DNA of 64,000 nt from VAXT01 sp035318925 (GTDB taxonomy: Bacteria; Actinomycetota; Thermoleophilia; Gaiellales; Gaiellaceae), in contig DATHDS010000013.1 in NCBI GenBank assembly GCA_035318925.1, forward strand, positions 65,749 through 129,748. The letters are read 5' to 3'. Within the stretch, counting starts at the first letter, position 1. The number at the start of each line of letters is the position of its first letter. The position numbers and the translations under genes were made by a program. Below are positions 41,054-48,847 of this stretch, piece by piece. The notes beneath the pieces are model-generated. The model did no database searches, was not told where the DNA came from, and saw only the letters and a program-made list of their open reading frames with translations.

Positions 41054-41391
41054 CAGAACCGGATCGAGGCGACCCGGTCGACGAGCTCGCGCAGCCCGCT
41101 CCGCTGTGGCGGCGGCGCGGAGTCCAGGAGAAAGCGAGCCAGCCGCTCGGCCTCGTCGTCCTCGAGCGAGACGGCGGCTTGGACACGTGCGTCGTCCCAG
41201 ATGCTGAAGCGGACGTGGCGCTCGTCGAGGGCGTCGTGGAGGTAGCGCGAGACCCGAAGCGCCTTTCCGACATCCTCGGTATGCCGCGCCCGAAAGAACT
41301 CGACGAGCTTCAGCCGCTGCGGCGCGGCGCACCACGGGCAGTAGCGAAACGCGTCGCCCACCAAACTTCCGCATCGCGCGCAGTCGTGCAC
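41053..41391 (-). CDS. small zinc-ribbon protein
   Basis: 112 residues. An N-terminal zinc ribbon with two CxxC knuckles (CARCGSLVGDAFRYCPWCAAPQ) leads into an alpha/beta region (VEFFRARHTEDVGKALRVSRYL ... VRFSIWDDARVQAAVSLEDDEAERLARFL) that I do not recognise. GTG 41391 lies 13 nt after a TACGCT box. The stop overlaps the start of the selenoprotein candidate (ATGA), so the two are made together; a redox or metal link is possible but unproven. Confidence 0.7.
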   Translation of the reverse strand: MHDCARCGSLVGDAFRYCPWCAAPQRLKLVEFFRARHTEDVGKALRVSRYLHDALDERHVRFSIWDDARVQAAVSLEDDEAERLARFLLDSAPPPQRSGLRELVDRVASIRF

Positions 41392-41404
41392 CGTTCTGGG
41401 CGCA

Positions 41405-41410
41405 AGCGTA
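41405..41410 (-). promoter_or_regulatory. -10 box (TACGCT) for the zinc-ribbon/peroxiredoxin operon
   Basis: TACGCT on the minus strand, 13 nt before GTG 41391, predicting a leader of only about 6 nt. Confidence 0.35.
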
Positions 41411-42613
41411 CTAGGGCGAGGCGGGGCAGCACCAGCTGACGCTTTTCGGAAATGTCTTCGTCAGCGCCCCGTGCGGCGCTGCGATTCCGAACTGCTCGAC
41501 GATGTTCGAGACCGCCTGCACCTTCACCGCGCTCAGGCGCAGGAAGAGCCACTGGTCGGCGTTGACCCAGCCGACGAGCAGCCAGTTGCCGTTGGGTGAG
41601 ATGGCGAGCGTCCCGAAGTCGCCTGGCGAGGAGTAGAGGAAGCGCGACTCGCCCCGGTCGGCCTCGGCCTGGAGCAGGACGAGATCGCTGAGGCCCGTCG
41701 CGGGCGAGTAGCGAATCATCACGAATCGGTGGCTCTTACGGACGAAGGCGACGCCGGACGGGCCGACCGGCAGGCCGAGCGTCCACAGCCTGTGGCCGTT
41801 CAGGTCGAGCGCGCGCAGCGAGCGCTCGCTCAGGACGAGCAGGCGCTTCCCATCCTCCGACCAGACGAGCTGGGTCGGGACCTCGCCGGGAACCGTCCGC
41901 CACAGCGTCTTCGCCGAGTCCGTCTGGACGAGCTCGATGCGCCCGTCGACGGTCGAGAAGGCGAGCTCGTGATCCGCGCCGCCAGGCCGCCACGCGGGCG
42001 TGGTCGTGCCCACACGTTGCCGCAGCACCCCGTCGCCCGTGCCGTCGCCGGCGACGACTCGCAGCTCGGGCCCGTTCAGGTACGCGATGCGGAAGCCCTC
42101 CGGAGACCAGCGCGCGGCGTGCACGGCGCCCGGGCGCTCGAGCGACCAACGGATCGCCCCCTTTGCGTTGGGGTCGATCGCCGCCAACTGGTGTGCCCTC
42201 GTGACCGCGACGTACTTGGCCTGCGGCGACCACGATCCCTCCCACCACGGGCCGAGCGCCCGCTTCGAGCCGTCGGCGCGCACGAGCCACGGCCCTGTCT
42301 TCGAGTTGACCAGGAGCACCCCGGGCGCCGGGAGCGAGGTCAGTGCCGGGCGAGCCTTCACCTTCTCGGTGGTGGTGACCGCGTCTCGGACGGAGCCGAC
42401 GAGAGCGCGGCCTGGGGGCGAGATGGCGGCGGCGAGGATGACGACCGCGACGGCGGCGGCCAGGAGCGGGCGTAGGTTTCGCCGGGGCCATGCGATCGGC
42501 TCGCGCGCGTCGAGGGCCGCGCGGACGAGCGGCCAGGCGCGGCGTTGGGCCTCGAGCTCGTCCGGCGCCTGGATGCGCTGGAGCGCCCGGCTCAGTTCCC
42601 GATCAAGGCTCAC
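41411..42613 (-). CDS. membrane-anchored beta-propeller protein, putative anti-sigma partner
   Basis: 400 residues from GTG 42613, with GCGAGGGG as ribosome-binding site. The cytoplasmic N-terminus (about 1-45, DRELSRALQRIQAPDELEAQRRAW) precedes one membrane helix (LRPLLAAAVAVVILAAAI). The rest is a periplasmic TolB/WD40-like propeller (WSPQAKYVAV, WSPEGFRIAYLNG, WSEDGKRLLVLS, ISPNGNWLLVGW). It follows the ECF sigma gene on the same strand, the usual place for an anti-sigma factor, but no ZAS (HxxxCxxC) motif is seen; the sensor role is inference. The C-terminus ends in CCPASP. Confidence 0.7.
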   Translation of the reverse strand: MSLDRELSRALQRIQAPDELEAQRRAWPLVRAALDAREPIAWPRRNLRPLLAAAVAVVILAAAISPPGRALVGSVRDAVTTTEKVKARPALTSLPAPGVLLVNSKTGPWLVRADGSKRALGPWWEGSWSPQAKYVAVTRAHQLAAIDPNAKGAIRWSLERPGAVHAARWSPEGFRIAYLNGPELRVVAGDGTGDGVLRQRVGTTTPAWRPGGADHELAFSTVDGRIELVQTDSAKTLWRTVPGEVPTQLVWSEDGKRLLVLSERSLRALDLNGHRLWTLGLPVGPSGVAFVRKSHRFVMIRYSPATGLSDLVLLQAEADRGESRFLYSSPGDFGTLAISPNGNWLLVGWVNADQWLFLRLSAVKVQAVSNIVEQFGIAAPHGALTKTFPKSVSWCCPASP

Positions 42614-42788
42614 GCGCGCCCCTCGCCGGCGGCGGCTCCCGGGCGGCGGAGCCGCCCTCCGCCACCGCCTGGCGCCGCTGCGGGCACGGTGCTCTCCGGG
42701 CCCGTATTGCGAATACTGTGCCCTCCGGCCCCGCACCCGCAGCGGCGCCCGAGGAACGCGCGAGCATCGTATTTCGACGCACGGCGCC
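42614..42788 (-). repeat. two hairpins between the sigma and propeller genes
   Basis: A 79-bp imperfect palindrome spans 42671-42749: outer stem GGCGCCGCTGCGGG / CCCGCAGCGGCGCC is perfect over 14 bp, apex GTATT-gcg-AATAC. A second hairpin GGCGGCTCC / GGAGCCGCC (42631-42639 with 42648-42656) lies nearer the downstream gene. Both sit in the untranslated part of the sigma-propeller message and could reduce downstream expression. Confidence 0.65.
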
Positions 42789-43322
42789 TCATGCGTGCTC
42801 CCGGTCGATGATCTCCTCCAGGCGGTCGAGTCCTCGCCGAAGGCGCGAGTTGACGGTGCCGCGCGGCAGGTCGAGCAGCTCGGCGATCTCGCCCGGCGTG
42901 TACTCGAGGAGATAGCGGAGGACGATCACCGCCCGATGTTCCGGTTGCAGCGACGCGAGGCCGGCCCCGACGCCCTCCGAGAAGGTGCCGAGATCGCCCG
43001 TGTCGTACTCGTCGCCCGCGTCCACCTCGGCCGTCTCGCGCCGCAGCTTCCTGGCCCGGGCCCAGTCGATCGCCCGGTTGACGACGATGCGATGCAGCCA
43101 CGGCCCGAACGGCCGTTTGCGGTCGAAGCGGTCGAGGTTGCGCACCGCGGCGAGGAACGCCTCCTGCGCGATGTCCTCGGCGGCTGCCCCGTCCTGCACG
43201 ACGAGGAACGCAGCCCGGTGCGCTCGGGGCCAGTGCTCGCGGAACAGTGCCTCGAGGTCCGAGGCCGATCCCGCTTGCGCGCCTCGAATCCAGGAGCGCT
43301 CCTGTCGGCCCGGGCCCACCAT
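42789..43322 (-). CDS. ECF-type RNA polymerase sigma factor
   Basis: 177 residues. Sigma region 2 is DLEALFREHWPRAHRAAFLVVQDGAAAEDIAQEAFLAAVRNLDRF (DAEDIAQE-like core), then RPFGPWLHRIVVNRAIDWARARKLRRE; sigma region 4 is LRYLLEYTPGEIAELLDLPRGTVNSRLRRGLDRLEEII. ECF factors direct RNA polymerase to stress or envelope regulons. ATG 43322 has TATAGT 9 nt upstream and an inverted repeat (43357-43372) near the -35 position. Confidence 0.9.
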   Translation of the reverse strand: MVGPGRQERSWIRGAQAGSASDLEALFREHWPRAHRAAFLVVQDGAAAEDIAQEAFLAAVRNLDRFDRKRPFGPWLHRIVVNRAIDWARARKLRRETAEVDAGDEYDTGDLGTFSEGVGAGLASLQPEHRAVIVLRYLLEYTPGEIAELLDLPRGTVNSRLRRGLDRLEEIIDREHA

Positions 43323-43331
43323 CGCGCGCTG

Positions 43332-43372
43332 ACTATACGAGCGGATTCGCCCACGAGGTCCATACGTGGACC
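43332..43372 (-). promoter_or_regulatory. sigma-gene promoter with inverted repeat
   Basis: TATAGT (43337-43332) is the -10 box for the sigma gene. GGTCCA-tacg-TGGACC (43357-43372), a perfect 6-bp inverted repeat, covers the -35 area and may be an operator. Confidence 0.45.
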
Positions 43373-43425
43373 AAAGCGCGAGAGGTCCGGGACTCAGAGG
43401 GCAGCGACTGCGTTAGGCCCGCGGC

Positions 43426-43746
43426 TCAGAAATGCGGGCGCTGGAAGTAACCCAGCATCACGCGCAGCAGCCAGACGGTGGCGAGGAACATGTAGGTGAG
43501 CGCCGGGAGCGCGATGCCGAACGTGATGACGAAGGCAGAGCCCGGGAGCGGGAGCGACGCGAGTTCGCGCATCGCCGGCCCGGTCACCACTCCGAGCAGG
43601 ACCGCGGCCAGCACATGGGCGAGCGCGCGGGGGAGGCTCGCCGGGCCGATCTTCGGCAACCGCGCGACGATCCACATCGCCAGCAAGGCGGCGCCGAGGC
43701 AAAGCACGATCACGAAATTGTTCGCCGACATCGTTCCGCTTACCAT
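43426..43746 (-). CDS. small multi-pass membrane protein
   Basis: 106 residues from ATG 43746. Three hydrophobic segments (FVIVLCLGAALLAMWIVA; ALAHVLAAVLLGVVTGPA; ALPALTYMFLATVWLLRVMLGYF). TTG 43761 and ATG 43731 are alternative starts. No family recognised. It lies between the divergently facing response-regulator gene and the sigma gene, with a 100-bp gap to each. Confidence 0.6.
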   Translation of the reverse strand: MVSGTMSANNFVIVLCLGAALLAMWIVARLPKIGPASLPRALAHVLAAVLLGVVTGPAMRELASLPLPGSAFVITFGIALPALTYMFLATVWLLRVMLGYFQRPHF

Positions 43747-43917
43747 CGCGTTGAGAATCAACCAGACACCTCTCTGCTCCAGATCGACGTCGGAGTCGCC
43801 CCAACCCTGGACCTTCGCTCAATCTTCGGCCGCCAACAGTCTAGTTAGTGCCACGGAAGGTTGTGTTCCCCCGAGCGGAGTCGTAACGTCAACGGTGGGA
43901 GTACGAAAGGGGGAGCC

Positions 43918-44562
43918 ATGCGGCGGCTCAAAGTTCTAATCGCCGATGACCATCGGCTGATGATTCACGCGATCCGACTAGCGCTCGAAGCTGACGAAGA
44001 GATAGAGATCGTTGCCGAGGTGGATTCCGGCACGAAGGTGATCCCGTTCATCGGTCAGACCGGGCCCGATCTGGTGCTGCTGGACATCCGCATGCCAGGA
44101 ATCGACGGCCTGACGGTGCTCGATCGAATCCGGGAGCGCTATCCGCAGGTCAAGGTCGCGATCCTCTCCGGGGTCGACGACCCCTCGGTGATCCAGGCGG
44201 CATTCGATCGCGGGGCGGCGGCCTTTATCGTCAAGCACATCGACCCGCGCGATCTTCCGTCCGCACTTCGGCAGGCGGTCACCGACACGGTCTTTCAGCC
44301 GCTCGGGCTACGCGAGCGCGACGAGAACGGTGCGGCCGACGACGCGGAGCTGACGAAGCGCGAGCTCACGATCCTCCAGGCGCTCCAGAGCGGCCGATCG
44401 AACAGGCAGATCGCCGAGAAGCTGTTCCTGGCCGAGCAGACGGTGAAGTTCCACCTCACGAACATCTATCGCAAGCTCGAGGTGAGCAACCGCACTGAAG
44501 CGGTCCGGTACGCGTACGAGCACGGCATCGTCGAGCGTCCGCTCTACCACGTCGTCGCCTAG
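43918..44562 (+). CDS. NarL/FixJ-type response regulator
   Basis: 214 residues. Receiver domain: IADDHRLMIHAIRLALEAD (acidic pair), phosphoacceptor Asp in VLLDIRMPGIDG, Ser in ILSGVDD, Lys in AAFIVKHIDP. The LuxR-type helix-turn-helix (about 150-205) is LTKRELTILQALQSGRSNRQIAEKLFLAEQTVKFHLTNIYRKLEVSNRTEAVRYAYEHG. Strong ribosome-binding site GGGGGAG 4 nt before ATG. No histidine kinase is adjacent. Close paralogues are at 48075 and 59220. Confidence 0.92.
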   Translation: MRRLKVLIADDHRLMIHAIRLALEADEEIEIVAEVDSGTKVIPFIGQTGPDLVLLDIRMPGIDGLTVLDRIRERYPQVKVAILSGVDDPSVIQAAFDRGAAAFIVKHIDPRDLPSALRQAVTDTVFQPLGLRERDENGAADDAELTKRELTILQALQSGRSNRQIAEKLFLAEQTVKFHLTNIYRKLEVSNRTEAVRYAYEHGIVERPLYHVVA

Positions 44563-44605
44563 CCGGCCGACGAACGCCCTACAGGCTTGCCTTCAACGGC
44601 CATGT

Positions 44606-44701
44606 GGCGGGCCGGTTGAGCCGTCGTTCCTCGGCAGCTGTGCTTTTGGTCGCGGAAAGTGCGGAGCACTTTGCGCGAGTCCCGGGCCTGTGGCCCGGGA
44701 C
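44606..44701 (-). repeat. two-hairpin dispersed repeat, copy 2 (after the fibronectin-like gene)
   Basis: On the minus strand, 2 nt after the stop of the surface-protein gene: GTCCCGGGCC-aca-GGCCCGGGAC (44701-44679), the same CTCGCGC linker, AAAGTGC-tcc-GCACTTT (44672-44656), CCGCGACCAAAA, GCCGAGGAACGACG and ACCGGCCCGCC. Stems match copy 1 (24157) exactly while loop bases differ. It has the same orientation and position relative to its upstream gene. Confidence 0.8.
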
Positions 44702-44703
44702 CA

Positions 44704-47631
44704 CTAGCCGATGCGCTTCGAGAGGACGGCGGGCTGGTAGCCCGACTTTGTCGCGCGGAAGGTGACCGTGCCGCGCCGTCTCGGTCGGACGCTGAAGCCA
44801 ACCCGGCCCGAGCGGTTTGCTCGCCTGGCCTGCGTCCTCATGCCGGCGCCCGAGACACGGACGGTCGCGCCGCCAACAGCGCCGTTCGGGCCGGTCACGG
44901 TCACGATCACGCGAGTCGATCGTCCGCGCATGGGGTTCCCTCGAACCGTGAGCCGCAACTGCTTCGCGGCCCCGATCGCCATCGCGGGCGTGAAGTCGCC
45001 CACGTTGTTGCCCCCGTCGACGCCGGCCACGCGCCAGTAGAGCGTCTTGTGGAGGCCATACTGGGTCTGAGTCAACCTCGGCGCATAGCTCGTGTTGTCG
45101 GTGACGAGGTTCTCGATCGTCGTCGCGAAATCGAGGCGAGAGGCGATCTGCACCCGATAGCGCTTGACGCCCGGCTTCGGTTCCCAGCTCAGGAGCAGGC
45201 GCCCGGCGGCGCGGTCGGCGTGCGCGCCGGTCGGCTCCGAGATCGTCCGCGTAAAGGGCAGGGTCGCCGAATATGGGCCTGGGACGGTGCCGAACGTCGC
45301 CTTCGGGAAGTTCGCCCGCACCTTCCAGTGGAAGAGGCCCGTGCCATACATCAAAACTGGGGTGAGCGCTGCCGTGCGCATTCCGCTGACGTCCCGGTGC
45401 GTTCCGTCGGGAAGATCGACGGCCACGTCATAGGAGGCGGCGCCCGTGATCGAGTCCCACGTCCAGGTGGGCAGGAAGCCACCCTGAAGCGGGTTCGAAG
45501 AGCTCAAGTGCGGAGTCGGAAGCCGCTTCTGGAACGTGCCGATCGTCGACCAGGTGAGCCCGACGAGGTTCTCGTCGTCCGCGCGCACTCGCCAGTAGAG
45601 AACGCTGTCGGCGGGATACGTCGTGTTGCTCGTGTAGGCGGTGGCGTCCGTGACGATGTCGTCGATCGGGTCGCCGAAGGTCGGGTCCTGGGCGACCTGA
45701 AGGCGGTAGCGACGGGCCCCGAGGGCAAGCGTCCAGCGGAATGTCGGCTGGCCGAGCTGGACCGAGCCGTCGGCCGGAGCGAGCCGAACCGGCGGCGTCG
45801 AGCGTTTTTGGAAGGTAGAAGGCGCTCCGTCGTCCGGGTTGCCGACGGCTCCGTGCCCGTCCGCCAACACGGCCGGCAGGACGACCCAGTAGTAGGTCGT
45901 CGTCTCGTCGGGGTACGTGGTCACGTTGCTGCTCGTCCGAGGCGCATAGGCCGGTATCTGGGTGAACGCGTAGTCGACGAGGTTCGTGAAGGACTGGTCC
46001 CGGGAGACAATGACGAAATAGCTGGCATGGCCCGCGAGCGGTCGCCAGGTCAGCAGGGGCGTCTGCCCAACCGTGCTTCCGCGGGCCGGCAGGACGTAGT
46101 CCCCGGATCCGAGATAGCCGGAGTTGCAGGAGGGCGTGCAACTGCCTCCCGCCGGGTAGCCGGTGAACTGGAACGCCCACCCGATTCCGTCTCCGTTATC
46201 GAGCTCGGTGTAGTCGCCGTAGACCTCGTTGTTGCTCGAATCGCGATTGCTGCGAGCCCTCACGCGCACGCAGTACTGCTGGCCGACGTCGAGGCCGGAA
46301 AAATCGCCCGCGATCGAGGTCGGGGATCCGTAGGGCGCCCCTGCTGTGCGGCCGGTGCCGAGCGGCGACCAGGCAGTGACTGCCGTCCGCACCTGCCAGC
46401 GGTCGCCGCTGGTCCAGTCGCAAAGACTGAACGCGGTGCTGTACGGCGTCACCTCGACCTGGTAGCTGGACGCGCCGGGCACCGCGTCCCACCTGACGAT
46501 CGGCACCTGCGTCTGGTAGCCGGTCGTCCCGGGCTCGACGTCCGTCCCCGGGTCGGTCAGGTTGTCGCGCATGCGCATGTTCGCGATGCTCGGTCCGGGA
46601 ACCGGAGGCGACTTGTCGAACGTCTTCACGAACTGCGACCCCTCGTTCCACCTGCCGGCATTCCCGTCGGGATCGAACGCCCGCACGCGCCAGTAGTACG
46701 TGTTGTCGCGCAGGACCCTGGTCGGCGACAGCGAGCTGCCGATCACCTGGCCGGTGCAGCAGACTCGCGAGCCCGTAGCGTAGTCGCTCGAGGAGTTGAC
46801 CTCCACCTCGTACCTGGCCGCGCCGGGGACCGGATTCCACGAGAACTGAGGATCGACGACCTGCGGGTCGGAGACGAGGTCGGCGAAGGCCGGCGTCGTC
46901 GCCGAGGGCCACGTCCACACAAACGACCGGACCTGCGACGGCGCCCCCTTGTTCCCCTCGGCGTCCTTGGGCGTGATGCCCCAGTAGTACGTGCCGGGCG
47001 CGAGTGCCGCCGATCGCGTGTAGCTCGTCGCCTCCGTCTCGACCGCCCGTCCCCCGACGAGCGAGCCGAGTAGAGGATCCGTCGCAATCGAGACGAGGTA
47101 CGTGGCCGCTCCAGGAACCGGCGACCAGGCAAGCCTGAGCGGCACGAGCGGGTAGCTGACAGCAGCGCCGTTCGCGGGCGAGTTGAGGGCCGCAGCCGCC
47201 GTCCAGGTCTTTCGCAACGACTGGCCGGCAGTCCAATGCGAGACCCGCCCGCCGCGACCCGACGCCCGAACACGCCACCAGTAGGTCCCGTTCGGGACGG
47301 TCTTCGACAGGGTCGCGCGCGTGTTCTTCGTGAAGAAGCGGTCCTGGCCGGGGCCGAGGACGGGAGCGTTGAAGCCGGCGTCTGCCGCGATCTGAAACTC
47401 GTAGCGCTCGGCTCCCCGCACCGGCGCCCAGGCGAATGCCGGCAACATGGTGACCGTGGCCCCGGACGGGGGAGAGAGCGGCCTGGGCGTCTTCAGCGCG
47501 GCCGGAGCTGCGGAGATCGAGCCGACGACTACCAGGAGCACAGCCGCCGCGGCGAGCGCCACGCAGCCTCGACCGTACCCGCGTATTGAGCGAGCCGGAG
47601 GCGAACCAAGAGCTTGCGCGTCGTTTTTCAT
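44704..47631 (-). CDS. large secreted protein with fibronectin type III-like repeats
   Basis: 975 residues from ATG 47631; GTG 47673 is an alternative. A membrane or signal segment (GCVALAAAAVLLVVVGSISAA) lies about 28 residues in. Seven or more FN3-like modules follow, marked by repeated WxPVPGAxxYxVEV strands and YYWRVRAxD strands (NGTYWWRVRASG, GTYYWGITPKD, NTYYWRVRAFD, SVLYWRVRADD, TLYWRVAGVD). A C-terminal Ig-like module (RLTVRGNPMRGRSTRVIVTVTGPNG) ends in basic residues. No sorting signal is seen. It is probably a surface or adhesion protein. The dispersed repeat copy 2 follows its stop. Confidence 0.8.
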   Translation of the reverse strand: MKNDAQALGSPPARSIRGYGRGCVALAAAAVLLVVVGSISAAPAALKTPRPLSPPSGATVTMLPAFAWAPVRGAERYEFQIAADAGFNAPVLGPGQDRFFTKNTRATLSKTVPNGTYWWRVRASGRGGRVSHWTAGQSLRKTWTAAAALNSPANGAAVSYPLVPLRLAWSPVPGAATYLVSIATDPLLGSLVGGRAVETEATSYTRSAALAPGTYYWGITPKDAEGNKGAPSQVRSFVWTWPSATTPAFADLVSDPQVVDPQFSWNPVPGAARYEVEVNSSSDYATGSRVCCTGQVIGSSLSPTRVLRDNTYYWRVRAFDPDGNAGRWNEGSQFVKTFDKSPPVPGPSIANMRMRDNLTDPGTDVEPGTTGYQTQVPIVRWDAVPGASSYQVEVTPYSTAFSLCDWTSGDRWQVRTAVTAWSPLGTGRTAGAPYGSPTSIAGDFSGLDVGQQYCVRVRARSNRDSSNNEVYGDYTELDNGDGIGWAFQFTGYPAGGSCTPSCNSGYLGSGDYVLPARGSTVGQTPLLTWRPLAGHASYFVIVSRDQSFTNLVDYAFTQIPAYAPRTSSNVTTYPDETTTYYWVVLPAVLADGHGAVGNPDDGAPSTFQKRSTPPVRLAPADGSVQLGQPTFRWTLALGARRYRLQVAQDPTFGDPIDDIVTDATAYTSNTTYPADSVLYWRVRADDENLVGLTWSTIGTFQKRLPTPHLSSSNPLQGGFLPTWTWDSITGAASYDVAVDLPDGTHRDVSGMRTAALTPVLMYGTGLFHWKVRANFPKATFGTVPGPYSATLPFTRTISEPTGAHADRAAGRLLLSWEPKPGVKRYRVQIASRLDFATTIENLVTDNTSYAPRLTQTQYGLHKTLYWRVAGVDGGNNVGDFTPAMAIGAAKQLRLTVRGNPMRGRSTRVIVTVTGPNGAVGGATVRVSGAGMRTQARRANRSGRVGFSVRPRRRGTVTFRATKSGYQPAVLSKRIG

Positions 47632-47689
47632 CCCGTTTGCGCGGTCGACGACATCCCCTTCCGGCGGACTCACCGACCGTGCATGACCA

Positions 47690-47731
47690 CTATTGATCTA
47701 CGGGCCTGCCGAACCTACGGCTATTGGTCTA
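47690..47731. promoter_or_regulatory. direct repeats CTATTGRTCTA, 31 bp apart
   Basis: CTATTGATCTA (47690-47700) and CTATTGGTCTA (47721-47731) lie in the gap between the divergent surface-protein gene and the small gene at 47867. The 31-bp period is close to three helical turns, as expected for a regulator bound twice on one face. The remainder of the 235-bp gap holds no gene. Confidence 0.45.
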
Positions 47732-47866
47732 GGCCAGGTCACCCTTTCCGGCGGGGGACGGGAGATCCGGCCCGTCCCTCCGATTCGCGACTTAGCCCGT
47801 GGTCGGGCATTCCCGGACGTTCAGGTCGGGGAAAGGCGAGTTGAGTCGTCGACAATCGGATGCGAC

Positions 47867-48085
47867 ATGGCGCTTCAACTCGAGCTCAACGACGAGGTTC
47901 TCCTCGCGGAGATCATGGATGCCCTGGCTCGCAACGGCTGCCTCACCAACCAGATCGCACCGACGGCGTGCCGGGTCGTCTATCCCCGCGCATCCGACCA
48001 CCGCGAGGCGTGGCTCGAGGTCGGGTTCTTCATCCGCGCCTGGCAGGTCTCGCACCCAGGAGTGGAGGCGCAGCTCAGCTTCTAG
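47867..48085 (+). CDS. small protein of unknown function
   Basis: 72 residues (ALQLELNDEVLLAEIMDALARNGCLTNQ..., VVYPRASDHREAWLEVGFFIRAWQVSHPGVEAQLSF). It is a plausible alpha/beta protein without signal or membrane segment. Two cysteines. The end overlaps the convergent response regulator by 11 bp. ATG 47867 is used; the frame extends upstream to 47693 through the regulatory gap. No family recognised. Confidence 0.5.
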   Translation: MALQLELNDEVLLAEIMDALARNGCLTNQIAPTACRVVYPRASDHREAWLEVGFFIRAWQVSHPGVEAQLSF

Positions 48086-48749
48086 CGGGCTCGGGCTCGG
48101 GCTTGGCCTGCATGGCCTGGCCCATGAGGTCGTCCATTAGCCCGTCCTGAAACGCCTTCGCGACCGCCTCGGTTCGACTCGAGACGCCGAGCTTCTTGTA
48201 GATGTGCGTCAGGTGGAACTTCACCGTCTGCTCCGCCAGCCATTCGCGCTCGGCGATCTGCTTGTTCGAGAGCCCCGCCCCGACGGCGCTCAGAATCGCC
48301 AGCTCTCGCTTGTTTAGGTCTGTGCCGCTCCCGTCCGCGCCCGCGGTCAAGGGGTTCGCATGCAGGGGCTGGAAGAGGGTTTGATCGAGCGCCTGGCGGA
48401 TGGCGGCCAAGAGGTCACCCGGGTCGATTCGCTTCATGATGTACGCGCATGCGCCGGCACGGAGCGCCTGCCGAACGAGCTCCGGCTCTTCCTCCGCAGA
48501 CAGGACGATCACCTTCGTGTCCAAGCCTGCCTGCCGCAGAGCCCGGAGCGCGGCCAGTCCATCGACCGTAGGCATTCGCAAGTCGAGGAGGACGAGGTCT
48601 GGCGTCGTCCCGCGGATGAGGGGCACGAAATCTGCTCCTGACGGTGCGACGGCGACGATCTCGAAGTCGTCACTTGCGGCGACGGCGAGGCGAATCGCCT
48701 CCACCATCAACGGGTGGTCTTCGACCACGAGAAGCTTCAGCCGCCGCAA
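48075..48749 (-). CDS. NarL/FixJ-type response regulator
   Basis: 224 residues from TTG 48749, where RRLKLLVVEDHPLM aligns with the start of the paralogue at 43918 and GGGGGCAGG is the ribosome-binding site; ATG 48812 would add 21 residues. Receiver features: VVEDHPLM, phosphoacceptor in VLLDLRMPTVDG, VLSAEEE, and Lys in AYIMKRIDP. The LuxR domain is LNKRELAILSAVGAGLSNKQIAEREWLAEQTVKFHLTHIYKKLGVSSRTEAVAKAF. No kinase is adjacent. PAP2 lies upstream on the same strand. Confidence 0.9.
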   Translation of the reverse strand: MRRLKLLVVEDHPLMVEAIRLAVAASDDFEIVAVAPSGADFVPLIRGTTPDLVLLDLRMPTVDGLAALRALRQAGLDTKVIVLSAEEEPELVRQALRAGACAYIMKRIDPGDLLAAIRQALDQTLFQPLHANPLTAGADGSGTDLNKRELAILSAVGAGLSNKQIAEREWLAEQTVKFHLTHIYKKLGVSSRTEAVAKAFQDGLMDDLMGQAMQAKPEPEPARS

Positions 48750-48847
48750 GCCTGCCCCCTCTTCCCCAGTTCGTCCGCATGGAGCCTCGATGGCCCCCTC
48801 AAAAAGAAGCACATCACGCCCTCTGTGGGAAGGGCGATCGCGTCCTA

